Numbered from the stretch's first letter, positions 6,169 to 14,317 are shown. The stretch is DNA of 14,341 nt from JBEHYA01 sp048498415 (GCA_048498415.1 JBEHYA010000050.1:1-14341); one strand, 5' to 3'. A program made the numbers and translations. Notes: generated from the letters alone by a model not told the origin.

Positions 6169-7884
6169 TTAGACGTTCCCGTAGCAGTTCTTTTCCTTGG
6201 CCCCGCCGGGGTGCGTGACTGCGCCCTTCTCTGCATCGCCCACAAGCTGCGCGTATTTCCATAGTGCGCCGCTGGTGAAGGTAGTGCCGCGGGGTTTCCA
6301 GTTTTTGCGCCGCTCGGCAAGTTCGGCATCAGATAATGCAACGCTTAAGCTACCCGTCTCGGCATCGATGGTGATCATGTCGCCGTCTTTAAGAAGGCCA
6401 ATCGGCCCGCCCACCGCTGCTTCCGGCCCCACATGGCCAATGCAGAAGCCGCGCGTACCGCCAGAGAAGCGGCCATCGGTGATCAGCGCAACTTTATCGC
6501 CCACGCCCTGCCCGTATAATGCAGCGGTGGTAGAAAGCATCTCGCGCATACCGGGCCCGCCGCGCGGGCCTTCGTAGCGGATCACGATCACATCGCCTTC
6601 CTTGTATTGGCGCTTTTCTACGGCGGCGAATGCTTCTTCCTCGCAGTCAAAGCAGCGCGCCGGGCCTGTGAATTGCAGCTTTTTAAGCCCGGCCACTTTC
6701 ACAATGGCGCCCTGCGGCGCCAGATTACCGCGCAAGCCCACAACGCCGCCCGTCGGCGATAATGGCGCCTTGGTGGTGCGGATCACATCCTGATTTTCCG
6801 GGAATTTCACATCGCGCAGATTTTCTGCAATCGTCTTGCCCGTCACGGTCAAGCAATCGCCATGCAGATAGCCGCCATCCAGCAACGCTTTTAAAAGCAC
6901 CTGCACGCCGCCGACTTCAAACATGTCCTTGGCCACATATTTACCGCCCGGTTTCATATCGGCAATGTAAGGCGTGCGTTTGAAAACTTCGGCGACCTGA
7001 TGCAAGTCAAAATCTATGCCGCATTCATGCGCGATCGCCGGCAAATGCAACGCCGCGTTCGTTGAACCGCCGGAAGCCGCGACCACAACAGCCGCATTTT
7101 CCAAAGCTTTTCGCGTCACGATATCGCGTGGGCGCAGGTTTTTCTTCAAGAGTTCCATCACCGCGCGGCCCGATGCTTCTGCATACGCATCGCGGGATTC
7201 ATAGGGCGCCGGCGCGCCGGCCGAACCCGGCAGCGCAAGGCCAATCGCCTCGGAAACGCAGGCCATGGTGTTAGCCGTGAACTGTCCGCCACACGAACCC
7301 GCCGATGGGCAGGCTACGCATTCCAGCTCGTGCAGATCTTCGTCGCTCATTTTGCCCACGGCATGCGTGCCCACCGCTTCGAACACGTCCACCACCGTCA
7401 CATCGCGGCCTTTGAATTTGCCCGGCAGAATGGAACCGCCATACATGAACACGCTTGGCACGTTCAAACGCACCATCGCCATCATCATGCCCGGCAGTGA
7501 TTTATCGCAGCCGGCCAAGCCCACCAGTGCGTCATAGCAATGGCCGCGCATGGTGAGTTCCACGGAGTCCGCGATCAGGTCACGGCTGACCAGCGACGAC
7601 TTCATGCCTTCATGGCCCATCGCTATGCCATCCGTCACGGTAATGGTGGTGAATTCGCGGGGCGTACCAAACGCCGCCTTCACGCCCTTCTTGGCGGCCT
7701 GCGCCTGACGGTTCAGGGTAATGTTGCAGGGGGCGGCTTCATTCCAGCAGGTCGCCACGCCAACAAAGGGCTGCGCGATCTCTTCTTCCTTCAGCCCCAT
7801 GGCGTAATAATAGGAACGGTGCGGCGCGCGTTCGGGGCCGACGCTCACATGGCGGCTGGGTAATTTGCTTTTATCCCATTTCAT
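6169..7884 (-). CDS. ilvD: Dihydroxy-acid dehydratase
   Basis: Dehydrates 2,3-dihydroxy-3-methylbutanoate and its ethyl homologue to the 2-oxo acids that precede valine, leucine and isoleucine; an Fe-S enzyme of the cytosol. The 571-aa length is normal. The three cluster cysteines are Cys53 (WNEAAPCN), Cys126 (LAGCDKSLPG) and Cys198 (CPSAGSCGGQFTANTM). The Mg-binding TDGIAMGHEGM is at 84-94, and the C-terminal region has GRFSGGTRGFCIGHVGPEA and GGPIGLLKDGD. I start at the ATG giving MKWDKSKLPS because AGGAG sits 8 nt before it (7893-7897). An upstream in-frame TTG at 7908 would add 8 residues but has no ribosome site. No clear promoter is seen in the 65 bp upstream, so it may be read together with the 227-aa gene before it. 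Confidence 0.97.
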   Translation of the reverse strand: MKWDKSKLPSRHVSVGPERAPHRSYYYAMGLKEEEIAQPFVGVATCWNEAAPCNITLNRQAQAAKKGVKAAFGTPREFTTITVTDGIAMGHEGMKSSLVSRDLIADSVELTMRGHCYDALVGLAGCDKSLPGMMMAMVRLNVPSVFMYGGSILPGKFKGRDVTVVDVFEAVGTHAVGKMSDEDLHELECVACPSAGSCGGQFTANTMACVSEAIGLALPGSAGAPAPYESRDAYAEASGRAVMELLKKNLRPRDIVTRKALENAAVVVAASGGSTNAALHLPAIAHECGIDFDLHQVAEVFKRTPYIADMKPGGKYVAKDMFEVGGVQVLLKALLDGGYLHGDCLTVTGKTIAENLRDVKFPENQDVIRTTKAPLSPTGGVVGLRGNLAPQGAIVKVAGLKKLQFTGPARCFDCEEEAFAAVEKRQYKEGDVIVIRYEGPRGGPGMREMLSTTAALYGQGVGDKVALITDGRFSGGTRGFCIGHVGPEAAVGGPIGLLKDGDMITIDAETGSLSVALSDAELAERRKNWKPRGTTFTSGALWKYAQLVGDAEKGAVTHPGGAKEKNCYGNV

Positions 7885-7949
7885 GGGTGTGTCTCCTGCT
7901 GGGGCCAACAGGATTAAAGCGAAAAGGCAGCTAAAACAAGGGCGCTTGA

Positions 7950-8633
7950 TTAACCCGCCTGCACGGCGGGCGCTTCTCCCATCGGCACGATTAGTCCGGC
8001 GGGTCGAATGGCATTATCAGCATCTGTTTCCGGCATAAGTTTCATGCCTGTATGCTTTAAATAAGCGCACTTCACTTTTTCCCATTCATGCCCATGCAGG
8101 CCGTGGCGTTCCATCTGGCTGATGATGCTGGAGGCCGAGACCGCGCCATTCGAACCTTCAAAATAAATCGCCTTGTTTTCGGGAATAGAACGCTGGTCGA
8201 GGCCCGCAATTTTCGCATCATGATATGGGCTATGGCGGTTCACCACGCGTGCGCCATTTTCCAGCCTGTCAAAATCAAGCGAGAACAGGCTACCCGTGCG
8301 CGCATCGACAACAACAATATGAATATTTTTGCGCACAATAATTTGCGGTTTTGCTTCAGTGATAGAGGGGGCGACTGGTTCTTCCTGGGTAATCTCAACC
8401 TGACGGCGCGCCAAGGCTTCAGCAATCATATCGATCACCGGCACCGGTGGCGCATCGGCGAGTTCCTTTTCCGCGACAGAAAAAAGAACGTGCACGCTGG
8501 CTATATCGGCTAGGGATATGAAACGCTCTGCTGGCGCGAGATCACGTTTTGAATAACCAATCACTACACCCGCTTCCTGGGGGTTGTCACGGGGGGATAA
8601 ACCTAAATAACCATCCAACGTGGGATCGAACAT
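7950..8633 (-). CDS. Hypothetical protein, 227 aa
   Basis: I do not recognise this protein. It has a good start (GGAGA 8 nt before the ATG), normal codon use and no signal peptide or membrane segment, so it should be cytosolic. Three parts can be seen: an N-terminal region (about 1-75) containing YLGLSPRDNPQEAG and VIGYSKRDLAPAERF; a Pro/Glu-rich linker (about 80-97); and a C-terminal region (about 98-215) with a strand-rich IIVRKNIHIVVVDARTG followed by mixed helices and HGLHGHEWEKVKCAYLKH. No catalytic motif is obvious. It lies 65 bp upstream of ilvD on the same strand and is divergent from the SDR gene. A 6-bp GC hairpin lies at its stop codon (7954-7970), but no U tract follows, so read-through into ilvD is possible. 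Confidence 0.72.
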   Translation of the reverse strand: MFDPTLDGYLGLSPRDNPQEAGVVIGYSKRDLAPAERFISLADIASVHVLFSVAEKELADAPPVPVIDMIAEALARRQVEITQEEPVAPSITEAKPQIIVRKNIHIVVVDARTGSLFSLDFDRLENGARVVNRHSPYHDAKIAGLDQRSIPENKAIYFEGSNGAVSASSIISQMERHGLHGHEWEKVKCAYLKHTGMKLMPETDADNAIRPAGLIVPMGEAPAVQAG

Positions 8634-8678
8634 AAAATGCGTCTCCGTGTAAAATACTCATTCAGGCTATGATAGTTT

Positions 8679-8719
8679 TTTGGCGGCGTAAATCGCCAAA
8701 TCGCTGTTTAGCGGCAGCG
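8679..8719. promoter_or_regulatory. Two adjacent inverted repeats in a divergent promoter region
   Basis: The 141-bp gap between the 227-aa gene (-) and the SDR gene (+) contains TTTGGCG / 8-nt loop / CGCCAAA (8679-8700) and, 1 nt on, CGCTG / 8-nt loop / CAGCG (8702-8719). Equal loop sizes and a central position between divergent genes suggest operator sites, but stem-loops in the RNA are equally possible. A minus-strand TATCAT, a likely -10 for the 227-aa gene, lies just beside them (around 8670). No convincing -35 or plus-strand promoter could be fixed. Confidence 0.3.
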
Positions 8720-8774
8720 CACCAATTCGTGATTCTGTTAGGCTTTGGTAAAAGTTTTAACGTAAGATTAGTGC

Positions 8775-9635
8775 ATGAATGATGGTACAAAACCCCAAGT
8801 GTTAATTCTCGGCGGCGGCTCATTGGTGGGCAATTACCTGCTGCCGCTGCTTGCTGAAAAAGGCTACCGGGGGTACGTGGTCAGCCGCAAACCGATTGAT
8901 GGCGGCCTGCATTTCCAGTGGCTGCCTTCCAGCGAAGTGCAGGAAGCCTCGTGGCGCCTGCAGGAAAAAGCCATCATCATCAGCCTGTGGCCCATCTGGC
9001 TGGTGGGCCCGGTGATGACGCAGTTTTTGGGCGCCGCGCAACTTATTGCGCTTTCTTCCACCAGTCTGTTCGGCAAAGCCAAAAGCCTCGACCCCGAAGA
9101 ACTGGAACTGGTAAGCCGCATCAGCAAAGCGGAGGAAGATGTGCGGGTGCGCAGCGAAACCTTCCGCATCCCCTACACTATTCTGCGCCCCACCCTGATT
9201 TACGATGGCATCAGCGACCAATCCATTACCTTCATCGCCAAAATCATCAAGCAGTTCGGGTTTTTTCTGGTGGCTGGCGATGCCGCGGGCCTGCGCCAGC
9301 CTATTCACGCCGAAGATGTGGCGATTGCCATCATAAACAGCCTTGGCAATGAAAAAGCCTATAACCAGTCGTTCAATATCACAGGCGGCGAGACGATTAC
9401 CTATTTCACCATGATCCGCCGCGTCTCGGAAAGCCTGGGCCGGCGCGTGCATATTCTGCCTTTCCCCAAGATTTTGCTGAAAACCATGTTGTACGCCGCG
9501 CGCCTGCTGGCGCTCACCGATCTCAGCCCCAGCCTATTCGACCGCATGAACCAGGATCTTGCCTATGACGGCGAACCCGCCGTGGAAGCCCTGAAGGTTC
9601 AACCGCGGTCTTTCTTTCCGAAATTCCCGGAGTGA
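8775..9635 (+). CDS. NAD(P)-binding short-chain dehydrogenase/epimerase-like protein
   Basis: A 286-aa Rossmann-fold protein of the extended or atypical SDR class. The N-terminal VLILGGGSLVGNYLL (residues 9-23) fits the GxxGxxG dinucleotide site. ALSSTSLFG (92-100) matches the Ser-containing strand, and RPTLIYDG (138-145) and QPIHAEDVA the substrate side of nucleotide-sugar epimerases. The expected YxxxK is read as Ser114-x-x-x-Lys118 (SRISKAEED), so the catalytic Tyr is absent. Its neighbours make nucleotide sugars and polysaccharide, so it may be the reductase or epimerase acting after the WbpM-type dehydratase, or a degenerate relative. The ribosome site before the ATG is weak. It converges on the GT2 gene and overlaps its 3' end by 37 bp. 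Confidence 0.85.
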   Translation: MNDGTKPQVLILGGGSLVGNYLLPLLAEKGYRGYVVSRKPIDGGLHFQWLPSSEVQEASWRLQEKAIIISLWPIWLVGPVMTQFLGAAQLIALSSTSLFGKAKSLDPEELELVSRISKAEEDVRVRSETFRIPYTILRPTLIYDGISDQSITFIAKIIKQFGFFLVAGDAAGLRQPIHAEDVAIAIINSLGNEKAYNQSFNITGGETITYFTMIRRVSESLGRRVHILPFPKILLKTMLYAARLLALTDLSPSLFDRMNQDLAYDGEPAVEALKVQPRSFFPKFPE

Positions 9636-10501
9636 GTGAGTGCTTTTGCTGCGACCATCACAAACCTTGTCCAGATCGCGGCGGTGACGGCGGCGAGTTC
9701 AACGTGCGAGGCTTTCGGGAAATTTTTATAAAAATAACGCACGAAGCTTTTGGCTTTTAGAAATTCAATTTTGATCTTCGGCACATCGCTGCTGCCGCCG
9801 ATATGCGAAATGGCAAGGTTCGGAATAAAATAAACCGTGCCGCCGGTGCGCGCGAAACTTACGCAGAAATCAATATCATCCACATGCAGGAAATAGCCGG
9901 CATCCATGCCGCCCACACGCCAGAAATCATCGCGGTGCAAAAACATCACCGCGCCGCTGATGCAGGGCATGGGCACCGTGCGCGCCGGCAGCGGGTCGTT
10001 ATGGTAATTAAACCGGGCCAGGCGCTTATCGTTGGGGAAGTATTTATAAAGGCCGAATACTTCCGATAACGCGTTAAGCGGCGTTAAAACGTCGCGCCGG
10101 CTGCCGCTTTGTTCACGGCCTTCACTATCCAGTAGCCGGCAACCAAACAAGGCGGGGCGCAGAAATGCCGCCGCGTTTTCCAAAAACACCTGCACGGCAC
10201 CAGCCGGTAATTCGCAATCGGGATTTAAAATGAACAGATACTCGCCGGTTGCCTGCCGCGCACCCAGATTCACGCCCGATGCAAACCCGATATTGCCCTG
10301 CCCGGTGACCATGCGCAGACGCTCCTTGCCTTCCATATCGAGAAGGCGCTGAAACACGTTGGGCGGGTTGCCGTTATTGACGAGGATGATTTCCTTGACC
10401 TCAGGCTGGCGCAAAACGCTGTCCAGCATGCGGAATAAAACGTCCCCTGTGTGGAACGAGACCACAACAACGCTGACATTCGGGGAAAGGTCTAAAGACA
10501 T
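9599..10501 (-). CDS. GT2 family glycosyltransferase (rhamnosyltransferase-like)
   Basis: A 300-aa cytosolic inverting glycosyltransferase of the GT-A fold that would transfer a sugar from a nucleotide donor to a growing surface glycan. Visible motifs are VSVVVVSFHTGD (9-20), ILVNNGNPP, the acceptor-side signature GNIGFASGVNLGARQA, the metal-binding NPDC in place of DxD, and GGMDAGYFLHVDDIDFC, which is typical of WbbL/RfbF-type enzymes. I start at the ATG at 10501 (MSLDLSPNV). An upstream ATG at 10573 is in frame but would overlap the start of the divergent transferase gene and adds 24 unrelated residues. No Shine-Dalgarno lies before 10501; instead a TATATATAAA run ends 4 nt upstream, so a leaderless mRNA is conceivable. 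The 3' end overlaps the convergent SDR gene. Confidence 0.9.
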   Translation of the reverse strand: MSLDLSPNVSVVVVSFHTGDVLFRMLDSVLRQPEVKEIILVNNGNPPNVFQRLLDMEGKERLRMVTGQGNIGFASGVNLGARQATGEYLFILNPDCELPAGAVQVFLENAAAFLRPALFGCRLLDSEGREQSGSRRDVLTPLNALSEVFGLYKYFPNDKRLARFNYHNDPLPARTVPMPCISGAVMFLHRDDFWRVGGMDAGYFLHVDDIDFCVSFARTGGTVYFIPNLAISHIGGSSDVPKIKIEFLKAKSFVRYFYKNFPKASHVELAAVTAAIWTRFVMVAAKALTHSGNFGKKDRG

Positions 10502-10523
10502 TGATTTATATATAAGAAGGGCT

Positions 10524-10551
10524 TTGAAGACTACCCGCGCCGTGGCATATT
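10524..10551 (+). promoter_or_regulatory. Possible promoter of the polysaccharide operon
   Basis: TTGAAG (10524-10529) and CATATT (10546-10551), 16 nt apart, are each 4 of 6 matches to sigma70 hexamers on the plus strand. A start near 10558 would leave a very short leader, including GAGG before the ATG at 10572. The evidence is weak; the only support is position in the 70-bp divergent gap. Confidence 0.25.
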
Positions 10552-10571
10552 CGCCAAGAGGTTTTAGCGCC

Positions 10572-11564
10572 ATGCCGTCGTTTGAATTCTTCCTGCCGCT
10601 CTATGCCATAATTGCCGTGGCCCTGCTGTGCTGGCTGGTGCGCCGCGTGCTGCTTAAAACAAATACGCTCGATATTCCTAATGATCGCAGCATGCACGCC
10701 GTGCCGGTGCCGCGCGGCGGCGGCATTGCGCTGTGGCTTGCTGTCATCCCCGCATGGATCGGCGTTTTAATCATCGGCGGCACGTTTTTGCCACAGGCGC
10801 CTGCCTTAATTGGTTTTGCTTTGCTTGCGGTTGTCTCGTGGATGGATGACCGCAAGGCCCTGCCCGCGCGCATCCGCTTCGGCGCGCAGGTGATCGCGGT
10901 TGTGCTCACGCTTGCCTTCCTGCCAACGGGTCAACTGGTGTTTGGCGGCACGCTGCCTTTGTGGCTGGATCGCATCATTGCCGCCTTCTGCTGGCTGTGG
11001 TTCATCAATCTCACCAACTTCATGGATGGGATTGATGGCATCACCGGCGTGGAAAGCGTGCATATCTGCTTTGGCTTTGCCGTGATTGCGCTGCTCACCG
11101 CGTTGCCCCTGCGGCCCGAGATTTACCTTGCCCTGCTGCTGGTTGGCGGCCTGATGGGCTTTCTGTTCTGGAACTGGAATCCGGCTAAATTATTTTTGGG
11201 CGATGTCGGCAGCGTGCCGCTGGGTTTTCTGATGGGCTATATTCTCATCAAGCTGGGGGCCAGCGGCTATCTGCCCGCCGCGCTCATCCTGCCACTTTAC
11301 TATGTGGCGGATGCCAGCCTGACGCTGGGTTACCGCATGCTGTATGGCTTCAAATTCTGGGAAGCGCACCGCACCCATTTTTACCAGCGCGCGGCGCTGA
11401 AAGTGGGGCCGAAACGCGTGGTAGCCCTTATTATGCTGGCCAATATTGCCCTGTTCGGCATATCAATTGTTAGCCTTGGGCATGGGTTTATCCCCGGTCT
11501 TGCAGGGGCTTTGCTTGTGGCGGGCCTGCTGTGGTATTTAAACCGCCTTGCTAACAGGGCGTAA
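10572..11564 (+). CDS. Polyprenyl-phosphate sugar-1-phosphate transferase (WecA/WbpL type)
   Basis: A 330-aa polytopic inner-membrane enzyme of glycosyltransferase family 4. It moves a HexNAc-1-phosphate from a UDP-sugar to undecaprenyl phosphate, the first committed step of O-antigen-type glycan synthesis. Family motifs in order are DIPNDRSMHAVPVPRGGG (34-51), MDDR (91-94), NFMDGIDGI (149-157), FLGDVGS (208-214) and HRTHFYQRA (266-274), set among about ten hydrophobic helices. The HxxHxYQR loop is typical of the WbpL group, which often uses FucNAc or QuiNAc. The start at 10572 (MPSFEFF) has GAGG about 10 nt upstream; the frame stays open further upstream but there it overlaps the divergent GT2 gene. 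The WbpM-type gene follows after 4 nt, so they form an operon. Confidence 0.93.
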   Translation: MPSFEFFLPLYAIIAVALLCWLVRRVLLKTNTLDIPNDRSMHAVPVPRGGGIALWLAVIPAWIGVLIIGGTFLPQAPALIGFALLAVVSWMDDRKALPARIRFGAQVIAVVLTLAFLPTGQLVFGGTLPLWLDRIIAAFCWLWFINLTNFMDGIDGITGVESVHICFGFAVIALLTALPLRPEIYLALLLVGGLMGFLFWNWNPAKLFLGDVGSVPLGFLMGYILIKLGASGYLPAALILPLYYVADASLTLGYRMLYGFKFWEAHRTHFYQRAALKVGPKRVVALIMLANIALFGISIVSLGHGFIPGLAGALLVAGLLWYLNRLANRA

Positions 11565-11568
11565 ACGC

Positions 11569-13479
11569 GTGAACCGTTTTCGGCATATTATCTATTCCTT
11601 TGCGCATGATCTCGCGGCCTCCGCCGTCGCGTTCATCATCAGCATGTATCTGCGCCTCGGCGACGGATTTACGCACATTCCCGTCGCGGTGTGGACGCAG
11701 CAGATGGAAATCTTCGCGCTCACCTGCGTGTTCGTTTTCGCGCTCACGGGTGTGTATCGCGGCGTGTGGCGGTATGTCTCGGTGCGCGACCTCGCCGTTA
11801 TTCTGCGCGCTGTAACATTCGCCGTGCTTGCCTTCGTGCCGGTCAGCTTTTTGTTTACGCGATTAGAGGGCCTGCCGCGTTCCCTGCCCGGTATTATGTG
11901 GTTTGTGCTGCTGTGTGTGATGGGCGGTTCCCGCCTGTTCGTGCGGTTGCTGCGCGAAGGCCGGTTGATGAATTTCTGGGCGGCTAACAAGCAGACCCGC
12001 ACGCGCGTGTTGTTGGCGGGTGCCGGCGATGAAGCGGAAATGTTCATCCGCGCCACGCAAACGAATTTAGACAGCCCCTATGAAGTGGTGGGCGTGCTGG
12101 ATGATAAAGGCAGCCGCGTGGGCCGCGAAATTCACAATGTCGCGGTGATGGGGAATTTAAACCAGCTGCCTTCCGTGTTCGCGGAACTGAAGCTGCATAA
12201 CCGCCAGCCCACCCGTATTGTGCTTACTAAATCGGCCGGCCGCATGGCGAATTTTGAAGTGTTCTCCACGGAAGCGGAAAAGCTGGGCCTCAGCCTCTCC
12301 CGCCTGCCTGCGCAGACGGAACTGCGCGATGGCCTGAGCTCCAAAGCGGATCTCCGCCCCGTGGCACTGGAAGATCTGTTGGGCCGACCGGAAACCGTGC
12401 TGGATCAGCAGGCCATTGAAGGCCTGGTGCAGGGCAAGCGTGTGATCGTGACGGGTGCCGGCGGCACGATTGGCTCGGAACTCTCGCAACAAATTGCGGC
12501 GCTCAAACCCAGCCAGCTTATTGTTCTCGATAACGGCGAGTTCAATCTTTATACGATTGAAATGGCCGTGCGCGAAAAGAACCCCGGCCTGAATTTAGTC
12601 GCCCTCATCGCCGATGTCCGCGATACCGCCCGCATTCGCGATATTTTCGATACCTATAAACCGAATTTGATTTTCCACGCCGCCGCCTTGAAGCACGTGC
12701 CGATCGCCGAACAGAACGTGCGGGAGACCGTGCTCACCAACGTGCTTGGCACCTATAACGTGGCAGATGCCGCAGCGGCGACCAAAGCCGATATCATGGT
12801 ACTGATTTCCACCGATAAAGCCGTGAACCCCACCAGCGTGATGGGCGCGAGCAAGCGCGTGGCGGAAACTTATTGCCAGGCGCTTGATCACGAAAAGCAG
12901 GTGGCAACGCGCTTTCTCACGGTGCGGTTCGGCAATGTGCTGGGCTCCACGGGCTCGGTAGTGCCGCGCTTCCAGGAACAATTGGCCAAAGGCGGCCCGC
13001 TCACGGTCACGCACCCCGATATCACCCGCTATTTCATGACCGTGCGCGAAGCGGTGGAACTTGTGCTGCAAGCTTCCGCCCACGCCAAGAGCCGCGAAGC
13101 TGCGTTTGGCCGCATCATGGTTCTTGATATGGGCAAGCCCATCAAGATCGCCGATCTTGCGCGGCAAATGATCCGTCTCGCGGGTCTAAAACCCGATACC
13201 GATATCAAAATCGCCTATACGGGTCTTCGCCCCGGCGAAAAACTGTATGAAGAACTGTTCAGCGAAAGCGAACAGCTCAGCCCACTCGGCGCCGATGGTG
13301 TGCTGCTCGCCGCTGCCCCGCCTAAGCCGCTGGGCGAAGTGCGCGCGGCGATCACGCAGCTCACCGATATGGCCCGCGATGCCGAAGCGCAGGAAAACGC
13401 GCTGAAAGCCGGCATCGCCACGCTGGTGCCGGAATTCATGCAAGCGCCGCAGCCGCAAAAGAAGGCCGTCAATGAATGA
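11569..13479 (+). CDS. Membrane nucleotide-sugar 4,6-dehydratase (WbpM/CapD/FlaA1 family)
   Basis: A 636-aa inner-membrane enzyme that should convert UDP-GlcNAc to a UDP-4-keto-6-deoxy sugar for surface glycans. About four N-terminal membrane helices (8-128) are followed by a first nucleotide-binding domain (VLLAGAGDEAEMF at 147-160, VVGVLDDKG) and the catalytic SDR domain: VTGAGGTIGSE (294-304), AAALKHVPIAE, ISTDKAVNPTSVMGASKR (413-430), RFGNVLGSTGSVVP and GLRPGEKLYEELF. Met425 replaces the usual SDR Tyr, with Ser414 and Lys429 present; this Ser-Met-Lys set is the known form in large WbpM-type enzymes, so it is not a defect. I start at GTG 11569, 4 nt after the upstream stop and 9 nt after AGGG; a TTG at 11548 would overlap the upstream gene and lacks a ribosome site. 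The end overlaps the next gene by 8 bp. Confidence 0.94.
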   Translation: MNRFRHIIYSFAHDLAASAVAFIISMYLRLGDGFTHIPVAVWTQQMEIFALTCVFVFALTGVYRGVWRYVSVRDLAVILRAVTFAVLAFVPVSFLFTRLEGLPRSLPGIMWFVLLCVMGGSRLFVRLLREGRLMNFWAANKQTRTRVLLAGAGDEAEMFIRATQTNLDSPYEVVGVLDDKGSRVGREIHNVAVMGNLNQLPSVFAELKLHNRQPTRIVLTKSAGRMANFEVFSTEAEKLGLSLSRLPAQTELRDGLSSKADLRPVALEDLLGRPETVLDQQAIEGLVQGKRVIVTGAGGTIGSELSQQIAALKPSQLIVLDNGEFNLYTIEMAVREKNPGLNLVALIADVRDTARIRDIFDTYKPNLIFHAAALKHVPIAEQNVRETVLTNVLGTYNVADAAAATKADIMVLISTDKAVNPTSVMGASKRVAETYCQALDHEKQVATRFLTVRFGNVLGSTGSVVPRFQEQLAKGGPLTVTHPDITRYFMTVREAVELVLQASAHAKSREAAFGRIMVLDMGKPIKIADLARQMIRLAGLKPDTDIKIAYTGLRPGEKLYEELFSESEQLSPLGADGVLLAAAPPKPLGEVRAAITQLTDMARDAEAQENALKAGIATLVPEFMQAPQPQKKAVNE

Positions 13480-14314
13480 CCTTCTGCCGGTTCTCTCGCG
13501 CATTGCCGAAGCTTTAGAACGTATCAATCCGCCTGAAGCACGGCGCCATGCTTTAGAAGGCAATGCCTTCGTATGGTCGGCGGAGCAAAAAGATTTAACG
13601 CCTGTGAAGCATGTCTCGCGCGTTGAACTTGATTTGCTGAAAGGCGTTGAGCAGCAGCGCGATACGCTGCTCGCCAACACGCAGCAATTCGCGAAAGGCC
13701 TGCCCGCCAATAATGCGCTGCTATGGGGCGCACGCGGCACGGGCAAAAGCTCGCTCATCAAGGCTATTCATCAAACGGTGCAGAAAGAGTTCAAAAATCT
13801 GGCGCTGGTTGAAATCAACCGCGAAGATATTCCCACCCTGCCCCTGCTGCTGCGCTATTTAAAAGACCAATCACAGCGCTTCATTCTGTTCTGCGACGAT
13901 CTGTCGTTCGGCACCGAAGAAAGCCATTACAAATCACTGAAAGCCGTGCTGGAAGGCGGGCTTGAGGGCCGGCCTTCGAACGTGATTTTCTATGCGACGT
14001 CCAACCGCCGCCACCTGATGCCGCGCGAGATGATCGAGAATGAAAAATCGACCGCCATTCACCCAGGTGAAGCGGTGGAAGAAAAAGTCTCCCTCTCCGA
14101 TCGCTTCGGCCTGTGGCTTGGTTTTCATCCGGTTGATCAGGAAACTTATCTGGCGATGATCGATGGCTATGCCACATGGCTGAAAATGAAACCTGCCACC
14201 CTGCACCAGCCCGCTTTAGAATGGGCGATGACCCGCGGCGGCCGTTCCGGCCGCGTCGCCTGGCAATTCATGCAGGATGCCGCCGGTAAAGCCGGGGTGA
14301 AGCTGCCAAACTAG
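13472..14314 (+). CDS. DUF815-type AAA+ ATPase
   Basis: A 280-aa cytosolic ATPase of the DUF815 group, whose role is not established. Walker A is GARGTGKSS (86-94), Walker B ILFCDDLSF (138-146), and sensor 1 falls at YATSNRRHL (Asn178). LSDRFGLWLGF (208-218) carries a likely arginine finger at Arg211, and GGRSGRVAWQF (256-266) the sensor 2 region. An N-terminal helical segment (1-80) precedes the core, as in the family. The ATG lies inside the last codons of the WbpM-type gene (8-bp overlap), which implies translational coupling, although DUF815 proteins are not known as polysaccharide enzymes. A strong hairpin starts 4 nt after the stop codon. Confidence 0.88.
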   Translation: MNDLLPVLSRIAEALERINPPEARRHALEGNAFVWSAEQKDLTPVKHVSRVELDLLKGVEQQRDTLLANTQQFAKGLPANNALLWGARGTGKSSLIKAIHQTVQKEFKNLALVEINREDIPTLPLLLRYLKDQSQRFILFCDDLSFGTEESHYKSLKAVLEGGLEGRPSNVIFYATSNRRHLMPREMIENEKSTAIHPGEAVEEKVSLSDRFGLWLGFHPVDQETYLAMIDGYATWLKMKPATLHQPALEWAMTRGGRSGRVAWQFMQDAAGKAGVKLPN

Positions 14315-14317
14315 TAT

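Noticed and set aside
7885..7908. TTG start adding 8 residues to ilvD
   Set aside because: The AGGAG ribosome site lies inside this stretch, 8 nt before the ATG at 7884.
7954..7970. GC hairpin at the end of the 227-aa gene as a terminator
   Set aside because: Only 6 bp, overlaps coding sequence up to the stop, and no U tract follows in the direction of transcription.
10359..10571. 71-codon upstream extension of the WecA/WbpL-type gene
   Set aside because: It overlaps the divergent GT2 gene and encodes no membrane helix or family sequence; the ATG at 10572 with GAGG upstream fits the family start.
12595..13167. Minus-strand open frame of 190 codons inside the WbpM-type gene
   Set aside because: Antisense shadow of a well-conserved SDR domain, His-rich and without family features.
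11980..13479. Met in place of Tyr in the WbpM-type active site as a possible inactivating change
   Set aside because: A Ser-Met-Lys set is the established form in large WbpM-family dehydratases, so this is normal.
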